NCBI GenBank assembly: GCA_012295275.1 | Contig: CM022678.1 | Span: 8,960,659-8,993,227, forward strand | DNA length: 32,569 nt | Source of the DNA: Chrysomallon squamiferum | Taxonomy: Eukaryota; Mollusca; Gastropoda; Neomphalida; Peltospiridae | Reading direction: 5' to 3' | In this document: positions 21,278-30,330 of the stretch, piece by piece | Numbering within the stretch: the stretch's first letter is position 1 | Layout of the letters: each line of letters begins with the position of its first letter | Program-made: the position numbers and the translations under genes | The notes under the pieces: model-generated | The model's input: only the letters and a program-made list of their open reading frames with translations | What the model was told of the DNA's origin: nothing | The model's database searches: none

Positions 21278-21409
21278 TAACACATGTTGTCTGGTCATTT
21301 TCAAGTTTCTTCCCAGCCAGACAGGAACAAGTGAATCCACTGATTCTGTTAGTACAAGTATCAGTATACTTAGTAATACTGACATCAGTTGATGTACACT
21401 CATTTATAT
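21278..21409 (-). CDS. Calcium-binding EGF-like exon, right arm
   Basis: 132-nt mirror of 7,732-7,863, phase 1-1, acceptor ttattag, donor gtaagc. It has the same D-INEC start, hydroxylation consensus and missing second cysteine. LENNQTTC is LENDQTTC here. The (AAT)n tract forming the upstream polypyrimidine side is longer than on the left. Confidence 0.85.
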
Positions 21410-21410
21410 C

Positions 21411-21411
<1 letters not shown>

Positions 21412-21464
<53 letters not shown>
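21412..21464. repeat. (AAT)n beside cbEGF acceptor
   Basis: A 53-bp AAT tract (TTA on the gene strand) forms the polypyrimidine side of the cbEGF exon acceptor. The left equivalent (7,695-7,725) is shorter. Confidence 0.95.
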
Positions 21465-21465
<1 letters not shown>

Positions 21466-21585
21466 GTAAAAAGCTTATTTGAATATTTGTGAAACCAAGG
21501 ACTTTTTCATCTGAGACAAGACAGGCAGCCCTTGCACTTTTTGCTTTGATAGGTACACTACAGTTCAAAAAAAAAAAATACTAAC

Positions 21586-21688
21586 CTTTCTCATACTTTT
21601 TTCAAGTGGTAACCATAGTGACATAAACTGCCTTCAGCTTTATGAGAAATCTGTTCCCATGTCAAACCCTGACTTCTACATTCTCAGT
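21586..21688 (-). pseudogene. Degenerate EGF-like exon, right arm
   Basis: Mirror of 7,437-7,539, same 103 nt. It starts with TGA in the EGF phase, then ECRSQGLTWEQISHKAE and GSLCHYGYHLKKV, then TGA. Splice sites kept. Confidence 0.5.
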
Positions 21689-22073
21689 CTGAAACAAAAG
21701 TAATTTATTATTTTAAAAATGATTTTTGACTTGTTTCTTTTTTCTTCATTTTTTTAATCAGTTTTTTGTTTACCTCAATTTAATATTAATATAAACAACA
21801 TTTAAAACAGCATCAGTTCAAAAATGATAATGACTTTTTTTTATCATTTAAAAAATTAAATAAACAAACAATAATTATAGAATTAATTAATGATAGATAT
21901 AAATCACTGTCTTTTCACTGTTAACTCATTGTTCACTTAAACATACCTAATTAATAGTAACAAAATTAAAATAATATTAATATTAAAACATTCTCAGGTG
22001 GCATTAAGTAATTTATAAAATCTTGTAGTAAACTGAATTATTTGTCCATTATACCCAGCATCTGTTTACAAAC

Positions 22074-22271
22074 ATGTTGAGCACATCTCAGTGTCTGAGT
22101 CTGTACAAGTTTCTCTTAACTGCCAGGACTGGAGAAGTCATGTTCTTCACTGAACGCTGCACTACACACATGGTCAAGTGGTCAACCTTGGTCTTTTTTC
22201 TGGTCAGCAGAAGGCTTGTTTATCCTGTAGAGAGAAAAATTACATTTATCATTGACAAGCCTAATAAATAA
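22074..22271 (+). other. Conserved block near the EGF gene 5' side, right arm
   Basis: Mirror of 6,865-7,062. A 65-codon frame from MLSTSQCLSL to FIIDKPNK is followed by a poly-A run. Only one residue differs between arms although flanking AT-rich DNA differs by many indels. Function unknown. Confidence 0.35.
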
Positions 22272-22339
22272 ATTGCAGTTAAAAAAAAAAAAAAAAAAAA
22301 AAAAAAAGTTATATATTTTATCATTTATCATTTGCAAAC

Positions 22340-23310
22340 AAAAAACAAAAAATAAAAAAATAATTTATAAGTTGCCTAAAATATTAAATTTATAAATTAT
22401 TTATTCAGAATTTTTGAGAATTAATTCCGACCAAAGTTCCGTTTCGGCGACTGAGATGGTGAAAAGGTTATGGGGAAGTCGCCTTTTTTTCTATAAGATA
22501 TAACACAAGAGTCAGTATTAATCTCAAATATTTATTTCATATAAAAGGTTTGCTAGTAGTTCGATAAAGTGGACTTATCGGCTTACCTTAATTTGCCAAC
22601 ATCGGTTTATAAACACTAACTTTCTAGACCGGATAGCATGGCGTCAACTGTAGTCTTGATAAACCAAACCACGAGTCTCGCTGACCCAGTATTGTTATGT
22701 GATCGTGACCGTTCGGATCATCTCGGTCGAATAGACGGAGACATTCGAGTCCTCTGTATATATGCAACAGAATCCGTTCTCCTGAGAAAAAGGCCTGGTA
22801 GCAAAAAATATTAATAATAATTAAAAAAAAAAAAAAAATAAATAAAATAAAATACAATCATATATCTATTTCATTTAAACTTTAATTTTTAACTATGAGG
22901 AAGTGTTTTTGTTTTGTGGTGGTGGTTTCGGGGGGTGGGGGTTGCTTGTTTTTTAAGAATAGATATGACTGCTTTTTATCCCTTTTTTTATTTTATCTTT
23001 TTCTGTTGCTTTTTTCTTTTTTAATTTAACTTTATTTTATTTTATTTTATTAATTTTTTTTTTTTATTTATTTATTTCTAACATTTCTTTATTCTTTTTC
23101 AAAAATTATTATCGTAATTATTTATTTATTAATATTAATAATATGTATAATTATTATGGTTATTTTTCTTAATTTCATTTTTAGCTCAGAAATGAATACA
23201 TTATAATTGTCCTAATTTGTAAAATCTGAGTTAATTGTAAATATATACTTGAGATAATCTGACAGAGAATTACTTCTAACACCACAAGTTATATCTGGCT
23301 GCGACAATAG
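22340..23310. other. Right-arm-only segment between the head-to-head genes
   Basis: The left arm passes from the poly-T tract (6,838-6,856) almost directly into the ctggtttcagaccaacatgtg landmark. The right arm carries nearly 1 kb more between the same landmarks. The first part (22,430-22,790) is CpG-richer than nearly all the rest of the window. The second part (22,880-23,200) is T-rich with GGTGG/GGGGTGGGGG runs. It is either an insertion on the right or a deletion that removed promoter DNA on the left. Confidence 0.7.
22638..22814 (+). CDS. Small CpG-rich open frame, candidate first exon
   Basis: An ATG at 22,638 opens 58 codons: MASTVVLINQTTSLADPV, LLCDRDRSDHLGRIDGD, IRVLCIYATESVLLRK, then RPG before a possible donor (CCTG then gtagc). 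It lies in the CpG-rich right-arm-only segment upstream of the CAMSAP exons on the same strand, so it may be the first exon of that transcript. It does not resemble the CAMSAP N-terminus I know. The opposite strand is also open, for 77 codons. Unknown. Confidence 0.35.
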   Translation: MASTVVLINQTTSLADPVLLCDRDRSDHLGRIDGDIRVLCIYATESVLLRKRPGSKKY

Positions 23311-23479
23311 ACAGGAAATCACATGTTGGTCTGAAACCAGAATAAATTTCTACAAATTTTATAATAATTTTTGTGAGAATAAACAAATTAATGACTTCTT
23401 AAATACTAAATAAAATTAGGTTAAGGCCAGACCAGTCTCGATAAACCACGATGTTTCGAACATAAACGGATTCGAAGGT

Positions 23480-23692
23480 ATGCTACGCTTTTCAAACCAG
23501 TATGAACTGATGTTTGACAGCCAGTTTATTTTTTTTTTTAATTCGGTAACGTGTTACTTGTTGATTATTCAATTTAATAGAATTTTGGAAATATTTCACG
23601 AGAATCCAAATGGATTCGGATGTTTTATGTTTGTGCGAACCAAGCGTGAATCTGATTTGGAGATATGCGCATATTTTCAGCCATGGAACGAG
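23480..23692 (+). CDS. Candidate first exon by the head-to-head promoter, right arm
   Basis: An open frame from an ATG at 23,480 ends at a good donor (GAG then gtaaac) at 23,693. The segment is CpG-richer than its surroundings, as promoter-proximal exons often are. I recognise no family. The frame ends in phase 0, but the next CAMSAP exon (24,029) needs phase 1. In another frame a short start, MRIFSAMERG, would join it in phase. The mirrored left block (6,413-6,640) reads better in yet another frame. The donor is conserved in both arms, the reading frame is not. It may be a 5' untranslated or non-CAMSAP exon. Confidence 0.35.
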
Positions 23693-23772
23693 GTAAACAT
23701 CATGTAATGTGTATGTGTGAGACAAAGTTAGAAACAGAGAGATATTCACCGTATAAACTATAATCGTTCTGT

Positions 23773-23773
<1 letters not shown>

Positions 23774-23861
<88 letters not shown>

Positions 23862-23862
23862 G
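23774..23862. repeat. (TG)n microsatellite
   Basis: About 88 bp of uninterrupted TG in the CAMSAP intron of the right arm, absent with the next exon from the left arm. Confidence 0.97.
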
Positions 23863-24028
23863 ACAATTTCATATATAAATAAATTCACAAACGATAATAA
23901 GAAGAGAAAAATGCATTATCTGACAAATGTAGATTTATAACAAAAATATCATGTTCTTCCAAAAAATAATAAACATTGTCTTTACTATTCAGTCTTTTGG
24001 CATTGCTATTTTCCGTATTATTATTCAG

Positions 24029-24117
24029 GTCTGTCAAGAAAGGGAATTTACATCATGGAGAAGGATGAATCACCAGTTACAGAAACCATTCTTATGTAGA
24101 CTTCACCATTCTGAGAT
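24029..24117 (+). pseudogene. CAMSAP exon with LSRKGIYIM motif, two in-frame stops
   Basis: The acceptor ttattcag ends at 24,028 and the donor gtgagt begins at 24,118. Read from phase 1, the exon gives LSRKGIYIMEKDESPVTET, close to the vertebrate CAMSAP segment LSRKGIYVM followed by an acidic PVTDT run. The same frame then meets TAG at 24,097-24,099 and TGA at 24,112-24,114, but ends in phase 0, exactly what the next exon needs. The length and phases of the ancestral exon are thus kept while the frame is broken. The exon is absent from the left arm. Confidence 0.82.
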
Positions 24118-24424
24118 GTGAGTTTTTTATTTTGTTTTTGTGTCTTACTCTTAGAGTAAAATAATTTTTGTAGCAACTCTTTATTGATTATAAAACAGTG
24201 TAATAAAATTCACTTATTTGCTATTGTTTTGTAATCAGTTTAATATTATAATAATTATGTTACATTATTTATTAATAACAAAGTATATTGAAGATATCCC
24301 ACAGCCCACTTTGTCTGAATAAAATAGTTAAATTTAAATTTTGATAATAACAGAAGTATTAGTTATTTATTTATAACTGCTTAGTTATTATTTTTATTAT
24401 TATTTTATTTCTTTTTTCTTTTAG

Positions 24425-24510
24425 AATGTACATATAGCTCTAATTGATGCGCTGATGTTGGCATATGCCAGTGAAGTTGTTTCAGAAGAATGTGCTGTCT
24501 CGGCCATCAG
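24425..24510 (+). CDS. CAMSAP CH-region exon (NVHIALIDALMLAYASE), right arm
   Basis: This is an 86-nt exon between a pyrimidine-rich acceptor (cttttag) and donor gtatgc. It is open throughout and translates to NVHIALIDALMLAYASE and then VVSEECAVSAIR. It corresponds to the CAMSAP segment HMAMVDALMMAYTVEMIS with the following EKVV helix. It starts in phase 0 and ends in phase 2, and the next exon (24,940) supplies the single missing base. It is among the best matches in the window. Confidence 0.88.
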
Positions 24511-24939
24511 GTATGCTGTTGTTTTTGTTTATTTATTTATTTATATTTATTATCTTGTTAAATATTAAAATTTGAAATTTTTTTTTTTTTTATTAAACTG
24601 AGTTAGTTTGACTCTGTCAAAGTTGATTTACTTTTCTTCCTTTTATATTTTGGTAAATTATATTTCAGTTAAAGCTGAGGTATAGTTAAAGTATTCATTT
24701 TTCTACTTTGATTATTAAATGATAGCTGAAAAGAAGGTGAATGATTATGATGATTGCAGTTAAACATGCAAATGTATGAATGTATGAGAGAAAGAGAGAG
24801 GATTAAGGAATGGAGAGACAGGGAGAGAGAGAAGGAGAATGATATTTGGGGTGCATGTTTTGTATAATTTATCATATAGCATAAAGAGACCTCATACTTT
24901 AAATCCAACATTTTGAACAAGCAATTTTAAAACTTTCAG

Positions 24940-25019
24940 ACAAATTACAACTTTTAACACATCCAGTGAACTTCCATCAGTCACTGAGGACACAATTATA
25001 GTCTGCTTAAATAAAGTTT
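24940..25019 (+). CDS. CAMSAP CH-region exon (FNTSSELPS...TED), right arm
   Basis: This 80-nt exon has acceptor ctttcag and donor gtactg. Joined in phase to the preceding exon it reads R-QITTFNTSSELPSVTED and then TIIVCLNKV. This matches the CAMSAP stretch RFSTFSASKELPYDLED followed by AMVFWINKV. The Trp of the conserved FW pair is Cys here, a change in a core CH-domain position. The exon is open and is present three times in the window (here, 5,473-5,551 and 2,919-2,998). Confidence 0.8.
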
Positions 25020-25348
25020 GTACTGCTGCATTGTTTTTAATTTGAGTTGTTTTTATTTAAATATTTCTCATTGTTCTAAACATAATTAAGTTTAATTTAA
25101 TTTAATGCAGGAGATTGCAGTTTGTTAATAATATATCAGTAGGTAGACATGCACATACACACAAATTACATTAGTATCTTGTAAACACACAGTACACTTT
25201 TTACCATGTACATTTGTCAGGCACACTCACATTCCTATAATTACATTCATATAAATATGATTATTTTGTTGTAAATTTCTATATTATAAAACAAAAGAAG
25301 AAGACAAGAAGCATCATATTTTAAAATGTTTAACTTTCCTGTTACCAG

Positions 25349-25478
25349 ATTGGAACTGCCAGCCCTTCAGACAGTGTGACTGTTCCTGTGATGACAGACA
25401 TACTAAAAGACATATGAGACATATGTACAGTAGCTGTTGTCTGTCGTCTCTGTTGTCTGAAGTGTCTCAGTTTTCATG
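25349..25478 (+). pseudogene. CAMSAP CH-domain exon with TGA stop, right arm
   Basis: This 130-nt exon runs from acceptor gttaccag to donor gtttgt. Read in phase 0 it gives IGTASPSDSVTVPVMTDILK, DI, TGA, then DICTVAVVCRLCC. The pattern follows the CAMSAP segment with a Pro-Leu-x-Glu-Asp-Leu core, the Asp-Gly pair and the hydrophobic run ending in YCP. It ends in phase 1 and joins the next exon to form D-ICLK, as in CAMSAP (DDICLK). The TGA is also in the left-arm copy, and only two bases of the 130 differ between arms by eye. Confidence 0.65.
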
Positions 25479-25690
25479 GTTTGTTAAATAACACATTTTT
25501 TTTGTAAATAAAAAGTATGAATCACATGGTAACTTTAAATTTAGCATAAAGTAAATTTATGAATCTTAATATCTAGTTAAAAGAGGATGGGGTTTTGGGG
25601 CGCTTTTTGATTTTATATTTCATAATCAACAAAATTCATATTTTATTATTAGGTTTTTTTTTTTTTTTTTTGGTTTTGAATATAATTTGT

Positions 25691-25695
<5 letters not shown>

Positions 25696-25778
<83 letters not shown>

Positions 25779-25790
25779 GTCTGTCTGTCA
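25696..25790. repeat. (TC)n-(TGTC)n microsatellite
   Basis: About 78 bp of TC then four TGTC units, next to the CAMSAP CH exon. In the left arm the same site (4,753-4,787) has only a short GA tract. Confidence 0.97.
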
Positions 25791-25876
25791 GTTATCACAT
25801 CCTTTTCATCCTCCTTAACCTCTTTTACTGTGTTATTAAATATTAATTGCCTCATTGTTGTTTATTTTTTCTTCAG

Positions 25877-26115
25877 ATATATGTTTGAAAGATGGGTTAG
25901 GAATAGCTAATTCTTTACATAATCTACGCCTCACCAAAACATTCTGTGAACGGCATCTTCCATCAACTTTTTCCATTTCACCTACGAGGATCTCCTGTAC
26001 ACACGAGACAGTATACGAGAAAACCTCTTAGCCTTTCTCACAGAGCTGTTCTTCTGGTTTGAAATGATAAAACTGACAGAGACAGGACAGCTGCTGAATG
26101 GTCAGGAAGCAGAAA
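25877..26115 (+). pseudogene. CAMSAP CH-domain exon with T-run frameshift, right arm
   Basis: This 239-nt exon has acceptor cttcag and donor gtaagt. The first part reads ICLKDGLGIANSLHNLRL and TKTFCERHLPS. After a run of five T (25,968-25,972) the match continues in another frame with HFTYEDLLYTRDSIRENL and then LAFLTELFFWFEMIK. Both halves follow CAMSAP (ICLKE...ADSLYNLQL; LEDMLY...AELFWWFE). One base is missing in the T run, in both arms. It could be an old mutation or a homopolymer consensus error. Confidence 0.88.
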
Positions 26116-26199
26116 GTAAGTTTTGTGAGAGTTTTTAATTACATTGCAAGTCCACAATTGAATTGTATCTTTTATTAAATGAATTTATGAAATTTATTA

Positions 26200-27180
26200 T
26201 TGTACTGGAAACATTGGGATTTTGTCATATTCAGTTTTAGTGTTTATACTGGAGGGGTGTAGCAATACTGATATAAAAAGAATGTCTTTATAAGTTTACC
26301 TTTAATAGTAGTTGTGACACTGAAGGCAGGATTTTAAAAGTGAATGCTAAAATAGATGATGATGAACATAGTTTTACAAGTGTATATGCACCAAATAATA
26401 TTGCAGAAAATATTTTATTTTTAAATGATTATGTAAATTTGTGGATTTTTAAAATACATCAATGACAGGAGATTTTAATGTAATTTTAGATCCTAATTTA
26501 GATTTAGGCATTAATAATAAAACTTTCAGTATGAAAAGTGGTAATAAATTACAGATATTTATAATTATAATTTAGTTGATATTTGGTGACACAGAAATCC
26601 AGATAAAAGACAATTTACTAGATCTCAAATTGTTGAAAAAACTATAAATCAGTCAAGAATTGATTTTTTTTTAATTTTTAGAAATTTATTACAGTTTATG
26701 AGTAATGTGTACATATCCTATACCTCAGTTAGTGATTACAATTTATTATCACTTGAAACAGATTTTTCTCGTGTAGAGAGGTGAAGGTATTTGGATTTTT
26801 AATAATGAATTGTTGAAAGATGAACTTTTTTGTAAAGCTCTTGTTGAAGTAATTAATAATGCTTCTGAGTGTCATTTGTTACAAACTGAACCTGTTCTTT
26901 GATCAAATAACTTAAAATATAAAACATTTTGCACTAAATAAGAGAAAATTAGTCAACGAGAAATACTGTTACATACAAAATGCTTTAAAATGAGAATATC
27001 CTAAACTAGCTGTAAATAAGCATCATGATTTGAGTAACATACAAAGAAGAAAAGCTAAAATTAATTGAGAAATTTAGTGTAATGGTGGTATTGTAGTTAG
27101 AAAAATGGAAGATATATTAGAATATGCTTATGAATTTTATTCAAAATTATTTACACTAAAAAATGTATGTACTGTTTTAA
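26200..27180 (+). mobile_element. LINE endonuclease-domain fragment in CAMSAP intron, right arm
   Basis: Decayed coding sequence of a non-LTR retrotransposon with an APE-type endonuclease, L1/Tx1-like. In changing frames it reads GRILKVNAKIDDDEHSF, TSVYAPNNIAENIL, TGDFNVILDPNLDL, then SDYNLLSLE (the SDH motif altered), and later VVRKMEDILEYAYEFYSKLF of the linker before the RT domain. It has frameshifts and stops, no RT domain here and no poly-A end visible. It has the same orientation relative to the gene as the left copy, so insertion predates the arm split. Confidence 0.82.
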
Positions 27181-27239
27181 TTTTAATTATTTTTGTACAA
27201 CCATTGATTATATCAATAAAATTTGAAAAAAAAAGAGTT

Positions 27240-27700
27240 TGTAGCAAATGTTTGTTGTGTTCCAGGATCAGTCCTGCATGGAGGACTAATAATGTTATTT
27301 CCCAATCTAGCTCTTGATCTGTGCCTGAGATACCTAAGAAAATATATATGTTGTTGGTTTTTTCTGGGGGGGGTTTCTGTGGAAAGACGTATACTAAAAA
27401 TAGATTCTTAGTGGCTTGTTTAAAAAAGGTGTTACTTCATATTGCAGAAACAGGTTTTCTTTTTCATTAGCTGTATTGTTATTTACCTTTTATGATAAAG
27501 GTTCCAGGATCAGTCCTCATGGAGGACTAGTAATGTTATTTCCCAATCTAGCTGCTGATGTGTGATATATCATAGTAAATGATTTTTTTCTTGGGTTTTT
27601 TTCTGTGGAAAGATATTAGTAGAAATATATGTTTAGTTGCTTTTCAGAAAAGGTGTCACTTCATTAGCTGTTTCGTTATTTACCTTTTAAGATAAAAAGA
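27240..27700. repeat. Tandemly duplicated block of about 240 bp
   Basis: ccaggatcagtcct / ggaggacta / atttcccaatctagct recurs at about 27,264 and 27,502, each followed by a gggtttttctgtggaaaga motif, an aaaggtgt(t/c)acttcat motif and a ttagctgt..cgttatttacctttta stretch. The left arm seems to hold only the last part (about 2,455-2,530). Confidence 0.8.
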
Positions 27701-27946
27701 GCTAGTAAAAAAAAACATGGTGTATGTTCTTAAATAAAATATTTCTTCTTTATTTCAGATTTGTTGCATTTTAGGTGAATTTATGTTTATCAATTATCAG
27801 GTTATAATGACATATGTTTAAAAGATACTGATTTTTCAACAAACATTCATTTGTATCAGTAAATGGATTGATATACATATAACACTAAATAATGTTACTA
27901 ACAAAAAAACTAAAAAATTAAATTATCTTTGTTTTTACTTTTTCAG

Positions 27947-28043
27947 ACACATACCACCAAACAGACAAGTGTTGTTATCTAAACATCAGAATGGGACAAA
28001 TATACAGCCAGTAGAACAGACAGAGAAATTTCTCAACAAACTG
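27947..28043 (+). CDS. Candidate CAMSAP linker exon, right arm
   Basis: This 97-nt segment lies between acceptor ctttttcag and donor gtatga. One frame is fully open and gives HIPPNRQVLLSKHQNGTN and then IQPVEQTEKFLNKL, polar and Pro/Gln-rich like the disordered linker after the CAMSAP CH domain. A mirrored, clearly more diverged copy is at 2,101-2,197. It follows the CH exons in correct order, but the phase does not fit the preceding exon, so an exon may be missing between them. Family assignment rests on position. Confidence 0.45.
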
Positions 28044-28149
28044 GTATGAAACACAGACATTAACTTACCTGTTTAAATATCAACTTACATTCTTCTCAGT
28101 TATGTATTGGTAATATATTCTCAATACAAAGAATAAGAAAAGCAGATTA

Positions 28150-28455
28150 GAACAAGGAGAGTCCATAATAACAAGTAAAGTAATTGTAGTATACAAATAG
28201 TTTGATAACTTAGCAAGGAGAGTCATAATAATAAGTAAAGTAATTGTAGTATACAAATAGCTTGATAACTTAGCAAGGAGAGTCACAATAATAAGTAAAG
28301 TAATTGTAGTATACAAATAGCTTGATAACTTATCAAGGAGAGTCCATAATAATAAGTAAAATAATTGTAGTATACAAATAGCTTGATAACTTAGCAAGGA
28401 GAGTCTATAATAATAAGTAAAGTAATTGTAGTATGCAAATAGCTTGATAAGTTAG
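28150..28455. repeat. 60-bp tandem repeat, five copies
   Basis: Unit with gtaattgtagtatacaaata and gcttgataacttagcaagga, period 59-60 bp, small differences between copies. It follows the linker exon donor in the right arm and is absent from the left arm. Confidence 0.95.
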
Positions 28456-28808
28456 TATTCTTCCATATTTCCATGCTTCTATTACCATTGTTTTATTTCT
28501 TTTTAGCTAATATTTGTACTAGAGGTAATCAAATCCATTTCTTGTTTTGTTTTCAACTTGCAAGAATATGGTCTGCTTTGTTTTGTTTTGATTTCAAAGT
28601 TTTAAACATTAATTTTGTCACCCCTTAGTTTTTAATATAATTTGATGATTCTAAGAATTCAGAATATTTATAATTTAGTTATTTCAAAAAAAAAATTATT
28701 TCAGAATAAAACATTAGTTATTATATACGTATCTGTCAGAGAAATATTTTATATATCTACAGATAAATAAATAAATAAATAAATGAATAAATGTCTGCTG
28801 TTTTTCAG

Positions 28809-28913
28809 AAACTGCTTGGTACACAAGATGAGCTAATTCTGTGAGCTCACCACAGCAGAGAAATGTCATCAAAGAATCTGTACTAACCTGGAAGAAACAG
28901 GAGCATCTGCAGA
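28809..28913 (+). other. Possible exon, broken frame
   Basis: A pyrimidine-rich acceptor (gtttttcag) is followed by about 105 nt of non-repetitive sequence and a gttgtt donor. The phase-0 frame that would follow the exon at 27,947 reads KLLGTQDELIL and then stops twice. Another frame is open for its second half (CELTTAEKCHQRICTNLEE). No similarity recognised. It stands out from the low-complexity DNA around it, which is the main reason to list it. Confidence 0.25.
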
Positions 28914-29465
28914 GGTTGTTGTTGTTGTTATAGTAATATTAATAATAGTAGTACAACCCACTGTTGTAGTAGTGTAGTTGTTATAGCATTAGTACTTAAT
29001 AATAATAGTGCTTGTTTGTAGTAATAGGTGATATTTTAGCCAATGATGCTTTGTGATCATAATGTATCTCGTGTGACTAATAGTCAGAAAAATACTAGCT
29101 GTAGTCATAGTACTAGTTGTAGTAGTAGTAGTAGTAGTTATTTTGGTTTTGTTGTAGTAATTATAACAATAACAGTATAAAATAATAGATTTCTTGTTGA
29201 ATTGTGGGAAAAAGAAAGAAAACTGATTAATGCTTTATTTTATATTTTATTTGTTTGTTTGTTTGTTTTTGTTTGTTTGTTTATTTACTTATTTAATATT
29301 AGATCCAGTATTTTATTGATCGATTGATTGATTGATTTGTTTATTTATTTATTTATCTACTCAGATGAGGCACCCACCAATCAGAATCAGACCAGTGAGT
29401 TGTCCACTTTCTTGGTTAATGTCGTGTCAAAGTTTTGCCGATGAGCAGCTCAATTTTGGTGACCT

Positions 29466-29808
29466 TGAGCCCCACAGACACTGCAGCCGACCATGTTGAA
29501 CTACAGCGATTCTGACAGCAAGATGTTGAAGAGTGTCACACCAGGTGACCAATCTCAACAGTTAAATGTCAGTGATCATGGAGAAAAACTTGAACCTTTA
29601 ATGTCAGCTGAGCTAAAACCAGGCAAAGAAAAACACTTAAATCATTCAAAAGCAGAGGAAAGAGACGAGACTCCCAGAAAGAGGACAACATCTCCAACAA
29701 AGCCTAGGAAACCTCCTCAAACATCACCCGTCACAGCTGATGTATTTACAGTCAAGGGGAGATAACTGGAAGCCACTGTTTCTCTGAATCCCAACACCAG
29801 ATGAACCA
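29466..29808 (+). CDS. CAMSAP middle-region exon (EPLM...LKP.KEK), right side
   Basis: An open frame from about 29,469 to a TAA at 29,763-29,765, with an ATG at 29,493, reads Ser/Lys/Glu-rich sequence. It includes EKLEPLMSAELKPGKEKH and AEERDETPRKRTTSPTKP. The first segment matches a CAMSAP1 middle-region block (EPLMPAVLKPAKEK). After VFTVKGR the frame stops, while a shifted frame continues (QGEITGSHCFSESQHQMN) to a good donor, CCA then gtaagt, at 29,809. The exon's 5' edge is unclear: cag acceptor-like triplets lie at 29,475-29,485. The region is disordered and regulatory in known CAMSAPs. It lies outside the inverted repeat and has no left-arm mirror in the window. Confidence 0.7.
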
Positions 29809-30260
29809 GTAAGTGTCATTTCAGTGTCTGATACTCCACTAACAAAGAAAATGTATTGGTTTATTAAATAATATGTATATTTGTTCATTTACACAGGATT
29901 AGAATTTCCTGGTGTATGTTTCTGTAATATGAAAAGTAAAGTAATGTATGATCTCTAAAATTTCAAATAGTAGAGAAATAATTGTCTTATAGTCAGGAAA
30001 TTTTAGATTTTTATTGTTAAAAAGGTTATTTAAATATTTTATGTTGAGAAATATATAATTAGATAAAACTTTTTAACTATAACCATTTATTTTATTTGTA
30101 TTCATGTATTTTGTTATATGCTTATACAACTCAATTTTTTCTATGTTCAGTATTTCAGAAACTGTGACTGCTTGTTGCTGAAAGTGGAAATCCCTCTTCA
30201 GCATTTTGATGTGCTATTGGTGATGTGATGTCTTTTCTGATTTATTTTTTCTTTTCATAG

Positions 30261-30330
30261 ATTCCAATTTTGTTTTATCAAAAAGAAACCTGTGAGGATT
30301 ATCTAAAACAGCTGAAATCACTTTCCTCTG
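30261..30330 (+). CDS. Exon of unknown family, phase 0-1
   Basis: This 70-nt segment lies between acceptor cttttcatag and donor gtatgt. It is open in phase 0 and gives IPILFYQKETCEDYLKQLKS and then LSS, with one base left over. It joins the exon at 30,725 in phase. No family recognised, and it does not resemble the CAMSAP regions I know. It could belong to the same transcript or to a downstream gene. Confidence 0.5.

Larger units (their letters stand above)
17892..21688 (-). pseudogene. Multi-EGF gene remnant, right arm
   Basis: Mirror of the left-arm EGF gene, on the minus strand: 21,586-21,688, 21,278-21,409, 20,866-21,034, 19,668-19,767, 19,018-19,136 and terminal 17,892-18,028. Splice signals are as good as or better than on the left. 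The donor lost in the left arm is kept here, and the terminal exon has a longer open frame. It shares the left copy's frameshifts in the second and third EGF domains and has an extra stop in the first. Confidence 0.72.
17907..29130. repeat. Right arm of large imperfect inverted repeat
   Basis: Reverse-complement partner of the left arm. It is longer because of several insertions: about 0.95 kb at 22,340-23,310, a (TG)n tract with a CAMSAP exon at 23,720-24,150, an expanded TC tract at 25,696-25,774, a duplicated block at 27,240-27,690 and a 60-bp tandem repeat at 28,150-28,455. The outermost clear match is the AGT/GTA-rich stretch at 28,940-29,120, which pairs with 1,860-2,000. Sequence at 17,340-17,906 would lie beyond the gap in the left arm. 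Confidence 0.92.
24029..30000 (+). pseudogene. CAMSAP/patronin-like gene remnant, right arm
   Basis: Calmodulin-regulated spectrin-associated proteins (CAMSAP; patronin in flies) bind and protect microtubule minus ends. They have an N-terminal CH domain, a disordered middle and a C-terminal CKK domain. Here exons in correct order match vertebrate CAMSAP from memory: LSRKGIYIMEKDESPVTET (24,029), NVHIALIDALMLAYASE (24,425), FNTSSELP...TED (24,940), a CH exon (25,349), ICLKDG...NSLHNLRL and EDLLYTRDSIRENL (25,877), and EPLMSAELKPGKEKH in the middle region (29,493). Most junction phases agree. Stops in exons 1 and 4 listed here, a T-run frameshift in the fifth, no visible N-terminal CAMSAP exon and no CKK domain in the window argue for a decayed or incomplete copy. 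Coordinates of the whole are approximate. Confidence 0.85.

Noticed and set aside
23480-23692. N-terminal CAMSAP exon
   Set aside because: The translation does not match the CAMSAP N-terminus and its main frame ends in the wrong phase for the next exon. Kept only as a candidate first exon.
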